From NCBI GenBank assembly GCA_964016985.1, contig OZ024828.1, forward strand, positions 10,878,610 to 10,942,609: a DNA stretch of 64,000 nucleotides, written 5' to 3'. A model generated the notes under the pieces. The model saw nothing but the letters and a program-made list of their open reading frames with translations. It had not been told where the DNA came from and searched no databases. Below, in pieces: positions 32,195 through 42,400 of this stretch (its first letter is position 1; each line of letters opens with the position of its first letter). This DNA comes from Anodontia alba (taxonomy: Eukaryota > Mollusca > Bivalvia > Lucinida > Lucinidae). The position numbers and the translations under genes are program-made.

Positions 32195-32400
32195 AAGACC
32201 CTTCCACCTAAAATCTTTTGTAAGGTCCATTTCCAGAAGAAGTGATCTGTTACTTTTCATTATTACCACATTTTATAGAAATTCGTGTATTTAATTAAAA
32301 AATATAGGCCCTGACCAGACGCCGTATTCTGCGCCACCTGATCTAGGCATACATTATTTGCCAGTGTCTCTTTTATTGGACACAAGGAATAAATGTGTTA
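32195..32400 (+). mobile_element. G-family element, diverged
   Basis: GACCCTTCCACCTAAAATC, TTCATTATTACCACATTTTA and TAGAAATTCGTGTATTTAAT, then GACCAGACGCCGTATTCTGC and CAGTGTCTCTTTTATTGGAC. The hairpin has several mismatches. Confidence 0.72.
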
Positions 32401-32473
32401 ACAAGTTTCAAACAGCATTTGAAAATAATGTACTTGTCCCTTAGAATACTGATGACGAAGTAAGCAGACAAAT

Positions 32474-32594
32474 AAAAAAAAAAAAAAAAGGTATTTTTCT
32501 TTTTTTCTGTACAGAGACCATTACTTGCCATTTCCATCGTATCGTCTCCCATGTATTGCATTAAGTGCAAGTCCTATCTTCTTGGATAAATAGG

Positions 32595-32626
<32 letters not shown>
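32474..32626. repeat. two poly(A) tracts
   Basis: A runs at 32474-32488 and 32594-32626, with a short T-rich segment at 32495-32507. Confidence 0.9.
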
Positions 32627-32627
<1 letters not shown>

Positions 32628-32729
32628 ATTTGCAAATCTCAATATTATACTTCAGCGTATTATTGCTCTATCAATGATTTTATTAATTGAACAGAACAGA
32701 ACAGAACCTTTTTCATCATTAATCCTTGC

Positions 32730-32885
32730 ATCCTTGAGTCTCTGAAGTGGACTCTTCCTTCACTGAATTTTGTCAGAACCATTTTTCCAAAGAGGTGTCC
32801 CATTCAAAAATAAAAAAAAAAGAATGGCAAATAGTGCAGATCCTGATGAGCTCGACACTGTTTGCAAAAATTCTTTTGGTCTGTA
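32730..32885 (+). repeat. G/G'-like fragment
   Basis: GAGTCTCTGAAGTGGACTCT, then AAAGAGGTGTCCCATTC and GCAAATAGTGCAGATCCTGA fused to GACACTGTTTGC. The hairpin head is almost wholly deleted. Confidence 0.55.
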
Positions 32886-33324
32886 GGGCAATGCCATGTC
32901 AAAATTGTACGGGAATTGAATTTGATGCTTGTACTAAAAAAATATTTATTTTTAAAATGTCTTTTACACAGATTCTGATATCAGACATGTCTTAAAGGTC
33001 ATCACTTTTAACCAACTCACCCCCCCTTCCCCCCCCACACACCAACCCCTTCTCCCCACGCCCTGCATTAAAAGGCTTGTTCGAGTCCTTGAAATTGTTT
33101 ATTGGGAATTTACCTGTATTGAGGGAACACCTGCCTTAAGTAATCACTTTATGAATTTTCCAAAGAGACTTGCTTAAGGGCGAGATTTCGCACGGTTAAA
33201 ACAAGTGTAAGCCCCCACCCACTACCCAAAGCCCTCTCCGTCCTCTCGCTCAGCAGTATATACTGTTTTACGTTCCCATGCAGATATGCTGATGCAGATC
33301 CCCTTTGATGTAAGTTTAGCACTA

Positions 33325-33591
33325 GCAACAGGCCCGTACGTACACTTTTGAAATTGGGGGTGCAAATTTTTACCTATTCTGAAAAGGGGGTGCAAATGTT
33401 AAGAAAATACCGATTTGGGGGCCAAAACCAAAGGGTGTAAAGTGAGTTTGGGGTAAAAACTGTATGATGTTTGAAGCAGTTTGCCCCCCCCCCCCCCCCC
33501 CCCACAAAAAAAAAAAAAAAAAAAAAAAAAGAGAGAGGGGGTGGGTGGCGTTCGCACCCTCCCTCCCCCCACCCACTGCGCACGGGCCTGA
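33325..33591. mobile_element. O element: GGCCCGTACG-ended MITE with C/A/G runs
   Basis: Left CAGGCCCGTACGTACAC and right TGCGCACGGGCCTG are imperfect terminal inverted repeats. GGGGGTGCAAATTTTTAC-like sequence lies near the left end and GGTGGCGTTCGCACCCTC near the right. The interior carries poly(C) and poly(A) (33485-33531). No clear flanking duplication. Confidence 0.6.
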
Positions 33592-33639
33592 GTATTACTA
33601 CACACTTTCTGTTTTGTTTAAATTTGTTATTCATGTTCT

Positions 33640-33785
33640 TTGTTCAAACGTCAATTATTGTAACATACCGTCTTGTTTTATTGTTCTTTATTCCTCTGCT
33701 ATTCTTCTTTCGTTCCCTCCCCCATTGCCTCGGGAAGATTGAGCTTCGCAACTGTGGCCATTCCTGGGTAACCGCATATATATGT
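33640..33785 (-). pseudogene. possible M-family relic
   Basis: GCCTCGGGAAGATTGAGCTT then CGCAACTGTGGCCATTCC resembles GCCTTGGGAAGATTGCATTT (48389) and the reverse M sequences (TATGATTCGTGATTGTGGCA at 21743). Very decayed. Confidence 0.3.
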
Positions 33786-33791
33786 TTGCTT

Positions 33792-34000
33792 AACTCTTTC
33801 ATCCCTGCAGACCAATGCAGGTGTTTTTGTAAACAGTGCAGATCCAGATGAGACGGCTCGTTACGAGCCGTCTCATCAGGATCTACACTGTTTCCAATTC
33901 TGTGATTGATTTGTGACTGAACCCTCTATTTGTGACAAATGGATGTGTTCAAATTCAGAGGTGGAAGTGTCCATTTCAGAAACTCTGGGGTAAAAGGTTA
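33792..34000 (+). mobile_element. G'-family element
   Basis: TAACTCTTTCATCCCTGCAG at left. The hairpin AAACAGTGCAGATCCAGATG with head GAGACGGCTCGTTACGAGCC and its complement spans 33831-33893. The tail TGTTCAAATTCAGAGGTGGA then CAGAAACTCTGGGGTAAAAG follows. Same order as the copies at 45974 and 54781. Confidence 0.85.
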
Positions 34001-34075
34001 TGAAAGGTTACACCTATTTTTATCTGTTTTTTAAAAAAAAGTTTTGCTACTATTATTTCGCCACCTTAACAATCT

Positions 34076-34319
34076 GGGCCCAGTTGTTCGAAGCGTCGTT
34101 AGCTTAACGAGCTCGTTAAGGGTCATTTCGTTAACTGTTTTAGCGGTTTCAATATACAATATTCTGATATTTTGTGCTGAAAAAATGTGAGTAGCTTTTG
34201 CACTGCAAAAGCTACTCACATTTTTTCAGCAAAAAATTTCAGCATATTTGCGTATCACTCGATGTAAATTTTAACGAATCGTTAACTAACGACATCGTTA
34301 GCTTTGAACAACTGGGTCC
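34076..34319 (+). mobile_element. H-family palindromic MITE (H1)
   Basis: Ends GGGCCCAGTTGTTCGAAGC and its inverse CTTTGAACAACTGGGTCC. Inside, GTTAGCTTAACGAGCTCGTT (itself palindromic) and TTAACGAATCGTTAACTAAC pair across the element. The centre is a perfect hairpin AAAAAATGTGAGTAGCTTTT over AAAAGCTACTCACATTTTTT at 34183-34227. About 244 bp, no frame. The left flank is CAATCT, as in H3 and H4 (AATCT). Confidence 0.9.
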
Positions 34320-34843
34320 TGTTTTCCTGATGGTTTACCTGCCATCTTCGTTCTCTTGTTTGACATCAAGTTTGCAAAAAGCACTGCCAATTAATTATCA
34401 AAAGCGCCTTAATTATGTGTCACTTTATGATTTATAAGCACCATAGTTACGACCAAGCCCGTTTTAGAGAAACAGAATTATAAATTAGTATTCTATGTTT
34501 TGACGAGTCATTTTTGTACAGTTTACACGCATGAACTCTCGGGAACAATCGAACATTTCCGAAAGTTCTCCGGTTTCACACTTGGCGACAGAAATATTGT
34601 CAGAGTCTGGGAACAATGTAAAAACGGAACTGAGCTGGGCCTAGGAAAAGCGGGCGTACGCTAAAGATAACACCAAAGGCCCAGGTCATGTTTGCGCAAT
34701 GAGGCTAGGGCCTTTTATTGATCGCCTATGTGTTCTGGAGTTTTATACTGTTGATGAATCGAACTAGTCTATGCTGCATCGTGAAGTGGTATCCAGTATA
34801 TGCGGAACCGTAAATTGTTCTAAAAATAAAAATAAAAAATGAA
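34320..34843. other. stretch without recognised feature
   Basis: No repeat family or exon-like sequence identified. Confidence 0.45.
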
Positions 34844-34880
34844 TAAAAAAAAAAAAAAAAAAAAAAAGAAAAAGAAAAAA
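34844..34880. repeat. poly(A) tract
   Basis: A runs with G interruptions. Confidence 0.9.
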
Positions 34881-34966
34881 AATATGTGGCGTCAACAGAC
34901 AGTCAGTGTTCAAAAATCACAACTATAATAGTCTTAGATGCATGCATGGTCTTTAATCCAGTGATA

Positions 34967-35277
34967 CACTGTAAAAAAGTGACAACTGGCTGCTAGCGCC
35001 TTTACCGTAAATTTTTACGGGGGCCCGTAGAGATTTCGCAAGAATTTCCTCGTAAGATGGGGTAAGGATGTGTAAGCCTAAGATACGGTGCGTAGCTCAC
35101 ATCCTTACTGTGTCCTATACGTTACCTACCTTGCCCCACACTGCCATACCATGCGTAATTATTACTGTAAATAATCTACAGGCGTCCATAAAATTTACGG
35201 TACATGTACTGGCAGCCAGTTGCCACTTACAACTTGCTAGTATTTACCGTAAAATATACGGGATCTTTCTACAGTGT
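34967..35277 (+). mobile_element. I-family MITE (I1)
   Basis: CACTGTAAAAAAGTGACAAC at left, TTTCTACAGTGTG at right. Subterminal repeats TTTACCGTAAATTTTTACGG and TATTTACCGTAAAATATACG lie near the two ends. The middle carries GGGGTAAGGATGTGTAAGCC and the loosely inverted CACATCCTTACTG. No coding frame. An inverted partner lies 656 bp downstream. Confidence 0.87.
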
Positions 35278-35360
35278 GGTTGACAACTTTGCTTCCCTCT
35301 GTAATTGCACGACGGTTAGTCGAGCTTCAGACTAAATGACGACAACTTTCCCAAACTGTA

Positions 35361-35615
35361 TTAGAAGGTTGGCGCCTGGCTTTGCTGTCTGTAATTGGGA
35401 TCGTCGGGCCCATTGTGGTCCAACGTGTGATTTTCTTTTGCTCTTGTTTCAGATTGCCATTGGGCCATCTGCTTTTTCTTAGCAGTTTTGTGGTAATTTT
35501 CGTATGTTTTACTGTGATGTTTAATTGATGAAATAGCAGACACTACTCGGACCGAACAAGTATGTGTAATTTTAAGCTGCATCAGAACTGAGGGCGAGGT
35601 TGCGATCGTGTACAA
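35361..35615 (-). pseudogene. M-family coding-like relic (DDPNYRQQ type)
   Basis: The reverse frame includes HHSKTYENYHKTAKKKQMAQ and later NGPDDPNYRQQ, aligned with the forward relic at 12349-12576. The region shared at DNA level is about 35375-35520; outside it the similarity stops. Function unknown. Confidence 0.42.
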
Positions 35616-35621
35616 CTAGTT

Positions 35622-35846
35622 TAACCCATTTATGCCTGTTGTCTTATAAAAGTGACATTGGCAACCAGTGAAGACCCAGATCAGACGCCGCAGAGTGCGG
35701 CGTCTGATCAGGGTCTACATTGTTTTCATTTAGTACAGAAGTTTCTATAAAATATGGAAAAATACATAACCATACACCCCTTATATTGGAAATGGACGGG
35801 TCCGAAGAGTGAAGGTAGAAGAGTCCATTCGACATAAATGGGTTGT
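35622..35846 (-). mobile_element. G-family element
   Basis: Reverse orientation. AAAGTGACATTGGCAACCAG, hairpin GATCAGACGCCGC/GCGGCGTCTGATC at 35679-35710, the body ATGGAAAAATACATAACC, and the end ACATAAATGGGTT. Confidence 0.87.
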
Positions 35847-35933
35847 CCCCAGTAGTTGATTCGCCTGACTATTACAAGGCGGTTCCTCAGTCGCTGTTCT
35901 CCTCTGTCTGTCGTTTATTGCAATTTTATCGTT

Positions 35934-36242
35934 CACTGTAAAAAAGATCCCGTATATTTTACGGTAAATACTGGCAATTGGCCGGACAGTACATGTACCG
36001 TAAATTTCAAGGGCGCCTATAGATTATTTACAATAATTACGCATGGTAGGGCAATGTAGGGCAAGGTAGGTAACGTATAGGACATAGTAGGGATGTGAGC
36101 CAACGCACCGTATCTTAAGCTTACAAATCCTTACCCCACACTACGAGGTAAACCCTGCAAAAGTTCTATGGGCCCACGTAAACATTTACGGTAAATGCGA
36201 AGGCAGCTAGTTGCAAGTATTACAGTAAAATCTAAGGGGAAT
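35934..36242 (-). mobile_element. I-family MITE, inverted copy split by A17 (I2)
   Basis: CACTGTAAAAAAGATCCCGT at left; the body is the reverse complement of I1. It runs to AAATCTAAGGGGAAT, where A17 begins. The remaining end TTTTACAGCG is found after A17 at 36475-36484. Confidence 0.87.
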
Positions 36243-36474
36243 CATTGCGATAACGTGCCTATATAATACTGACCCCCTTAAACCCCGCTTTTATACAGTA
36301 AAACTGGGGTTTACAGGGTATATATTATTTTTCTTATCTTTGCTCAAAAACATAGATAGTTCTAATGAGTACCCACAATCTATGTTTTGAGCAGAAATAT
36401 GTAAAATATCAGAATTTTTATATGAAAATTTTCTTTTTTGGTGGTAAAAATTAAATAGGCGTGTTTTCGTAATG
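36243..36474 (+). mobile_element. A-family element nested in the end of I2, hairpin apex deleted (A17)
   Basis: The L end is CATTGCGATAACGTGCCTAT, the R end GGCGTGTTTTCGTAATG. The apex is lost: ACATAGAT joins AGTTCTAATGAGTACCCACA. The flanks rejoin to a sequence of the same length as the intact I ends at 21290 and 35265, so no target duplication. Confidence 0.9.
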
Positions 36475-36484
36475 TTTTACAGCG

Positions 36485-37105
36485 TTGTGTTTTGTCATTA
36501 TTATGTGTTCCTCTTACTTTTGCGCATCAGGTAGACTGTGCTTTGTGATTGTTCCAGTTCCTGGGTGACTCCATTTACATTTTTGTGCGATTTTCCTATT
36601 TTTGCTTCACAAAAGTACTCTAAAAGCTAAATAATTTCTTTATCATCGAGTATGTTTTTTACTTGATGTGTGTTTTCCTTTAATAAAAACGTCTTCAATC
36701 ATTATGCTTTCTTCAATTTTAAATGCATAAGTTTAAAACATGTTTGACATGGGCGTACAATTATAGAATACACGTGCTTTATGTTTTTCTTCATTAGATT
36801 CCAGTGAACTTCTTAAAACTTAAGTTCTTATCAAAATTTAGAGGGAAAGATATATAGATTAGATATCTTAAATTAATTTATCATGAAATGCATCTAGAAA
36901 TAAACATCTTAATGCCTATCAGTCTCCAGTGGGAGTCGAGATAAGAATTTTGAGGCCACGTGGAGAAAAAGTTTCATTGTTGACATATGCAAAACTTACA
37001 TGTTAACATGTAGATTTAAATATTCAAAACGTTAAAGTGTCCATTCGGAAAAGCTTTGGTTTAGTCGTATTCCAGGCACAGGCGTTTTATTAAGTAACAT
37101 GTATT
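36485..37105. other. stretch with possible M remnant, otherwise no feature
   Basis: GACTGTGCTTTGTGATTGTT then CCAGTTCCTGGGTG (36533-36567) recalls reverse M sequence. The rest is AT-rich without family match. Confidence 0.35.
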
Positions 37106-37386
37106 CATCAAGGAAACACGCCTTTTTAATTTTGACCCCCTTAAACCCCATTTTTATATAGTAACACTGGGGTTTACAGGGGTATACATTATTTTTCTTA
37201 TTTCTGCTCAAAAACATAGATTGTGGGTACTCGTTAGAACCGCCTCGCCGAGGCGGTTCTAACGAGTACCCACAATCTATGTTTTGAGCAGAAATTTGAA
37301 AAATATCAGAATTTTTATCTGAAAATTCTCCTTTTTTTTGGTTGTAAAATTTTCAATATATTTGAATAGGCATGTTTTCCGTAATG
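37106..37386 (+). mobile_element. A-family hairpin MITE (A18)
   Basis: CATCAAGGAAACACGCCTTT to GGCATGTTTTCCGTAATG. The central palindrome is perfect across the whole arm (AACATAGATTGTGGGTACTC and complement, apex CCTCGCCGAGG). Confidence 0.93.
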
Positions 37387-37456
37387 TGTCAGAATTCAAT
37401 CCAAGCCGAACAGTCAGAACTTTTAAAAAAAATGAACATATTTTGTACAAGATTTT

Positions 37457-37678
37457 AGCAACCTCGTGACAAAACTAACAAAATGGCATGTGCGCCTTTC
37501 GAAGACTAAATCAGCCTGGGTATCCGTCCAGTCTGACCAGAGTCTTCGTTTCGCTCAATGGGTAGCCAAGGACCCAAGCTTTCTAAATGTGGACAGCGAA
37601 GAATCTGATCAGACTGGGCGGATCTGAGTCTTCGCCGGGCGTTCATGTCATTTTGTTGGTTTTGTTATGAGGTGGCTC
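37457..37678. mobile_element. F-family palindromic element (F5, b-type ends)
   Basis: Left CAACCTCGTGACAAAACTAA, right TTGGTTTTGTTATGAGGTGG then CTC. Core GTGCGCCTTTCGAAGACTAA and GAGTCTTCGCCGGGCGTTCA. The ends pair with each other but are unlike the a- or c-type ends. Confidence 0.85.
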
Positions 37679-37878
37679 AAGTGAACCTAGATTGAATGTT
37701 TAGTATCAGTAAAATCGATTTAAACCCTGCGGTAGGTGTTACTACTGGCCGTTCTTGTTACGTGCATGGTTCTCAAATGCGTAACGCTCATTACGTACAT
37801 TACGCATGTGCTTAACATGCGTAAGAATAATATTTATAAGAAAGTGGCATTAATATAAAATATCTTGCTTCCTTACCA
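37679..37878. other. short stretch with TACGCAT-rich inverted motifs
   Basis: ATGCGTAACGCTCATTACGT then ACATTACGCATGTGCTTAAC carry several small inverted copies of ATGCGTAA. No family assigned. Confidence 0.4.
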
Positions 37879-37949
37879 TAGGGGCTACTCTTAAAGGAAA
37901 GAATTTGCTCCCTCTGGGAGCAAATTCTTTCCTTTAAGAGTAGCCCCTA
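37879..37949. repeat. perfect L-family hairpin
   Basis: TAGGGGCTACTCTTAAAGGA and AAGAATTTGCTCC with exact complement, over a TCT loop: a 71-bp perfect inverted repeat. Confidence 0.93.
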
Positions 37950-38110
37950 TTTTTGGAAGCGATTCTAGGCATAGTTTTCAAGATTTTTCCTGGGTGTGCG
38001 TAAAAATAATTCCCTTCTGGCTACGCCACTGGGTGTGGGGTTGTTTCTTTTTGTGTGGCCTTGTGGCTACCCGCTGCGGTTTCGTCTTTCGAGTTTTGTC
38101 CTGTTCGTTG

Positions 38111-38384
38111 CGTTACGAAAACACGCCTATATAATTTTGATCCCCTTAAACACCACTTTATATAGTAAAAGGGGGTTTACAGGGGTGTACATTATTTTTC
38201 TTATTTCTGCTCAAAACATAGATTATGGATACTTGTTCGAACCGCCTCGCCAAGGCGGTTCTAACGAGAACCCACAATCTATGTTTTGAGCAGGAATATA
38301 ACAAATATCAGTTCTTTTATTTGAACATTTTCTTTTTTTGTCGTAAAATTTTCAATATATTTGAATAAGCTTGTTTTCGTAATG
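38111..38384 (+). mobile_element. A-family hairpin MITE (A19)
   Basis: CGTTACGAAAACACGCCTAT, an L end with an R-like TTACG. The central arms carry a few mismatches (ACTTGTTCGAACC against GGTTCTAACGAGAA). R end AAGCTTGTTTTCGTAATG. Confidence 0.88.
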
Positions 38385-38630
38385 TCTTTCTGATGTGTTT
38401 AATGGATCCTGTCTAGAATTGCGATCACCTTGTTGGAGAAGTGTGTGTTTGTGGGATGGGAGGGGGGGGGGGGGGTGGGGGTGGGGTGTGGGCTTGCTGC
38501 TTAGCCTTTAGTTCGTTTGTAGCTTGTACACTGTCTGTCTGTCTTTGTTTGTTTGCTCTTCCTCTTGGCGTCATTAGTAAGCTATTTCTGTGAGCGAAGC
38601 TTTTTCTGAACATCATCCGTACTATTTTTG
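38385..38630 (-). pseudogene. M-family coding-like relic with G-rich insertion
   Basis: The reverse frame reads HRNSLLMTPRGRANKQRQTD, then SVQATNELKAKQQ, matching the M copy at 16.7 kb (MIPRGRTKK...TDSVHATD). It ends in a poly-proline run encoded by a G-rich tract at 38461-38490. Confidence 0.45.
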
Positions 38631-38794
38631 TGGGTAACCAATGAAATTCTAATAATGACTTTAATACATCATAGTACAGACACCAAATTAAAATTCTGGT
38701 AAATGTTTTGCATTAGTATATGAAATGATCTATAATGTTTCTGCATTAGTATGGGGACATTCATACATACAAAACGCTGTTTAAATCAAAACAG

Positions 38795-39066
38795 AGCCGA
38801 CCTCCGTGGCTCAGTTTGATGCGCGTCCGACTGTTGCGAGTTCGACTCCCGCCGGGTCAGTAACATTCTTCCGTGTAGATTGGACATGGAATATTTTCTA
38901 CGGTCATTCTGTCCCCTCCACTGATTCAAAAAGGGCAGTTGTCAGTTTCTGGCGAAAGAATGTGCACAATACTGGTTAACGGCTTGGAGTAAAAGTGAGG
39001 TTAGTAAACTGACCGCGCGTGACATGACCCAATTGGGTTGACTTGGCTGTAAAGCCACAACACAAA
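38795..39066 (+). mobile_element. tRNA-derived SINE (S1)
   Basis: The head resembles a tRNA: box A-like GTGGCTCAGTTTGATGCGCG (38806-38825) and box B-like GAGTTCGACTCCC (38838-38850), the internal RNA polymerase III promoter elements. A body follows (TCTACGGTCATTCTGTCCCC, AAGGGCAGTTGTCAGTTTCT) that is shared with S2, and a 3' part shared with S2 and S3. It would be transcribed by Pol III but encodes no protein. No clear flanking duplication noticed. Confidence 0.85.
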
Positions 39067-39230
39067 CATACAAAACTAAACAATAAAGACGCACAGACTT
39101 ATGAACCTGTACCTTTAATATAAAAATCTTGACATGAAAAAATGTGCCTGTTTTCAAATACAAGGAAAGTAGTACAATATAAGCCTGCACATCCATTTTG
39201 ACAGCTCTCCTTCTATACATATTGTTGTAC

Positions 39231-39272
39231 TCTATGAGTATTGTTGTACTCTATGAGTATCTACGTGAACAG
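39231..39272. repeat. 21-bp tandem duplication
   Basis: TGTTGTACTCTATGAGTAT occurs twice in direct succession. Confidence 0.85.
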
Positions 39273-39380
39273 CGCACATCTTGAGCAGCAAGCGTAGAGT
39301 TGCAAACTGATGTATTCGTCTTCGCTGATACATGTAGCATATTTTGTAAGTTACCTTCTCCTGAATACTTTTATTCATAT

Positions 39381-39618
39381 AAACCGCAACGCCAGGCAAC
39401 GTACCTTTGGACATGTGCGCCCAGCGAAGATGCAGATCAGCCTGCGCATCCGCGCAGGCTGATCTGAATCTTCACTGGGCGCATTTTGGATAGCCAAGGA
39501 TGCAAAGTTTCTTCATACGGACAACGAAGACTCTGATCAGACTGCGCGGATGCGCAGGCTGATTTGAGTCTTCGTTGGGCGCACATGTCAGAAGGTACGT
39601 TTTCTCACGTTGCGGTTC
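39381..39618 (+). mobile_element. F-family palindromic element, best a-type copy (F6)
   Basis: Ends AAACCGCAACGCCAGGCAAC and CTCACGTTGCGGTTC. It contains two hairpins: one built of GCGAAGATGCAGATCAGCC and GGCTGATCTGAATCTTCAC around GCGCATCCGCGC, the second of CGAAGACTCTGATCAGACTG with GCGCAGGCTGATTTGAGTCT. The spacer GATAGCCAAGGATGCAAAGT joins them. About 238 bp. Confidence 0.92.
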
Positions 39619-39619
39619 G

Positions 39620-40278
39620 TATGATTTAATCAGTTTTTATCAATCTAAAACCACGTGGAATAAAGTGCGTTATGTCTAAAGAATATATTTTATCAGAATT
39701 GAGTTATTGATAGACTGCAGAGATGAAATTTACTGACAAGCATCAAAATATAGATAAGATTACGCAATTTATTTTGTAAAAGGTAATAATATAAAGTTTC
39801 TGCTTTCTGTTCCTAGTTATACCAGCACATAAAAAAAGAAAGAAACTAGGTACATGAGCGGGCGCGAGAAAAAATACTTATGCCTCATCTTAAATTTCAG
39901 GGCTTAACATCTTAAATTTCAGGGCTTAAACAGTTAATAATAAATACAATGTATTGAGTGAACTGGTCAGCTCCAACGTAATTATTTTAACTGCAGACAA
40001 GGTTAGCTTGTTGTTATTGTTGTTTTTTTTATTTTTATTTTTTTGCTTAAAAACTGAGAAAATAATCTTATAGCATTATTAAGTAATGAAGTGGCGCGTT
40101 CTGAGGTTTTACAGAGTTAAATAGTAAAACTACACCTCTAGCCAATCATCTGTATAACATTGCTACTATATAAATCGAAAATGAAAGTGGTATTGTGGGT
40201 TGTCAAGGGATGTCTTTGGAAGACTCTTCATGCTCATCTAAGTTACACTGGCATAAATGCTCTGATCTAATAGTCACA
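39620..40278. other. stretch without gene; small tandem repeat
   Basis: CTTAAATTTCAGGGCTTAA occurs twice at 39890-39930. T-rich run at 40021-40042. No family otherwise. Confidence 0.5.
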
Positions 40279-40550
40279 CATTACGAAAACATGCCTATTC
40301 AAATATATAGAAAATTTCACCTCCGAAAACTGAAAATTTTCAGATAAGAAACTCTATTTTTTCATATTTCTGCTCAAACCATAGATTGTGGGTACTGGTT
40401 AGAACCGCCTCGCCGAGGCGGTTCTAACGAGTACCCACAATCTATGTTTTGTGCAAAAATATGAAAGATATCAGCGTTTTTCATCCAAAAAATTTTCTGT
40501 TTTTGGAGGTGATATTTATTATATATTTGAATAGGCGTGTTATCGTAATG
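40279..40550. mobile_element. A-family symmetric R/R element (A20)
   Basis: Both halves are R type: CATTACGAAAACATGCCTAT...CACCTCCGAAAACTG at left, and TTTTTGGAGGTG...GAATAGGCGTGTTATCGTAATG at right. The entire 272 bp is therefore one long inverted repeat. The apex CCTCGCCGAGG is perfect. The normal L half is absent. Confidence 0.9.
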
Positions 40551-40727
40551 AACAAGGGTACCTGCAGATGTAAGTTTCTTTTTAAACCTCTAATGGTCCT
40601 TGCTTGTTTGTGAAGTAGACAGATCTATGTATGACCACATCAGAATTGAAAACTCCAAAACCACACAGTGTAAATTTAGTTACGAAAATGCAAATGACCA
40701 GTTAGAACTTTTGCCTAATATACCTTA

Positions 40728-41468
40728 TCGGGAAACAAAAGTTTGGTGAAGAATATATCTGAGATGAACGATCTGGACAAACCATACGTTCTCATGTCAG
40801 TTTGATCGAAATCGGACAAAACTTAAGGAAGTTGAAGACGTTTGAACATTTCAAAACCACTATCAGGGACGCTGCCATTTTGAATTTTTAGTAAGATCTT
40901 AAAAATTTCAAAATATTAACCCTAGTCCTGCTGAACCTGAATATACTCTGCCTTTGCAAACGGAGTAGATCCAGATCAGTTGGCTTCTGAAGCCAACTGA
41001 TCTGGTTCTGCACTATTTGCCGTTAAGTATTTGGATTTGTATGAACAACTTAGATTAAGTAATCTGATTGACTGAAAATTAGAAGTGGGCGTGGCATCCT
41101 AATTTATTCAGCATGACAAGGGTTAAACAAAATATTCTTGCTGATAGACAATACTGTCGCTTTTTAGCAGATTCTATAATTGCCTAGAGAACAAGAGAAG
41201 AAGCTACAAATATATATACATGTATAGAGAATGAACACTGATGCAAATATTATTTATTTAGGTTTTGAATATATAAATAAGACTCTATAGCGCCATAAAA
41301 TCTCATTAAATATCCAAAATGGCAGCGCCTATAAAGCAGTTTAAATAGCTTACAACCATGATAACTTACTACTTTTTATCCGATTTTAATAAATTTTCAT
41401 CAAAATGCACAGTTAGTCAAGAATTTGCATCTTAGATTCATTTCTCACCAACCTTGCGCTTCTCTTTA
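40728..41468. mobile_element. N-family inverted-repeat element carrying a G'' insertion (N1)
   Basis: The left half runs from CGGGAAACAAAAGTTTGGTG to GCTGCCATTTTGAATTTTTA. The right half inverts it (TTAAATATCCAAAATGGCAG ... CTCACCAACCTTGCGCTTCT). The loop between is occupied by G'' (40918-41125). N2 at 46900-47392 lacks that insertion. Confidence 0.7.
40918..41125 (+). mobile_element. G''-family element inside N1
   Basis: TTAACCCTAGTCCTGCTGAA at left, CAGCATGACAAGGGTTAA at right. Hairpin AGATCAGTTGGCTTCTGAAG and CCAACTGATCT. Stem base GCAAACGGAGTAGATCC against GTTCTGCACTATTTGC. Confidence 0.83.
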
Positions 41469-41492
41469 ATGTTTAAACATGCATGAATAAAT

Positions 41493-41727
41493 GAGCCATC
41501 ACACGACAAAACATGCCATAAGACTGTTTAACCAGCAAAGATTCAGATCAGCCTGCACATCGACCCAGTATGGCAAGGGTTTTCGTTCATTGCTCTTTGG
41601 ATAACGGAGGCTGTACAAGGCACATGCGATTAGCGAAGACTCTGATCAGACTGCGCGGATGCGCAGGCTGATCTGAGTCTTCGCAAGTCGCACAATCCTT
41701 TTTGTAGGTTTTGATGTGCTGTGGCTC
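41493..41727. mobile_element. F-family palindromic element (F7, b-type ends)
   Basis: GAGCCATCACACGACAAAAC at left, TTTTGATGTGCTGTGGCTC at right. The core hairpins AGATTCAGATCAGCCTGC and CTGATCTGAGTCTTCGC are present. Confidence 0.82.
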
Positions 41728-41800
41728 AAATATATTTTCTAAGCACTGTATTATCCTATGTAATTTTTTCTTTGCTTTCAGGGTGTAATTGTGACGTTAC

Positions 41801-41900
41801 CTTCCCTGGTAGGTTCTGCTCTTAAAGAAACCAACTCTTTGACTTTAAGATCTTTCCTCCTTTGGGAAGGGAGTAGAACTCTGAAGATGTAACCGCTGGA
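41801..41900. repeat. L-family hairpin fragment, diverged
   Basis: TTCCCTGGTAGGTTCTGCTC then TTAAAGAAACCAACTC, with GGGAAGGGAGTAGAACTC as a partial inverse. Confidence 0.5.
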
Positions 41901-42031
41901 TTGCCTTATTGCAGTTTGCGATAAAGTAGCTAGTCTACAAAACATCACTATTGAAAATTATTCTCAAGTAAATATGTTGTGTTTTAAGTTTTTTTTGTTT
42001 TTTTTCATGTCGCGTTTAATATATATTTACA

Positions 42032-42400
42032 CCACAATCTCGCTATAACGCGTTTGCTGTGATCCAAAGTAAAACAAACAAAACAAACAAAAAAAAAAAA
42101 AAAAACAAAAACAAAACAAAAAAAAAAAAAAACGCAGTAAACAACCGTGTTGCATCCAAACAAAAATTGTATAAATTATATAGAAAATAGACCGTAAATA
42201 GTCCATTTTCTAAATAATTTATACATTTTTGTTTGGATACTATCTAGACAAAAATATATAGATGATATAGAAAAATGACCATACATGGACATTTTTCTAT
42301 ATAATCTATACATTTGTGTTTGGATACACTTTAAGGGTCCACCTTCAAACCGCCTTATATCCGACCCGTCTTATAACGAAACTGTCTTATATAAAGAGGT
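42032..42400. mobile_element. Q-family inverted-repeat element (Q2) with (AnC) tract
   Basis: Ends CACAATCTCGCTATAACGCG and CCGTCTTATAACGAAA suggest terminal repeats of the TATAACG type. It contains two hairpins: AATTATATAGAAAATAGACC with its complement, and ATATAGAAAAATGACCATAC with its complement (42168-42320). A low-complexity A/C run fills 42071-42131. Confidence 0.7.

Noticed and set aside
33370..33851. Overlapping proline/lysine-rich frames on both strands
   Set aside because: Produced by poly(C), poly(A) and G-rich sequence inside the O element.
38806..38860. Functional tRNA gene
   Set aside because: Box A and box B are present, but the cloverleaf is not intact and the sequence continues into a SINE body shared with other copies.
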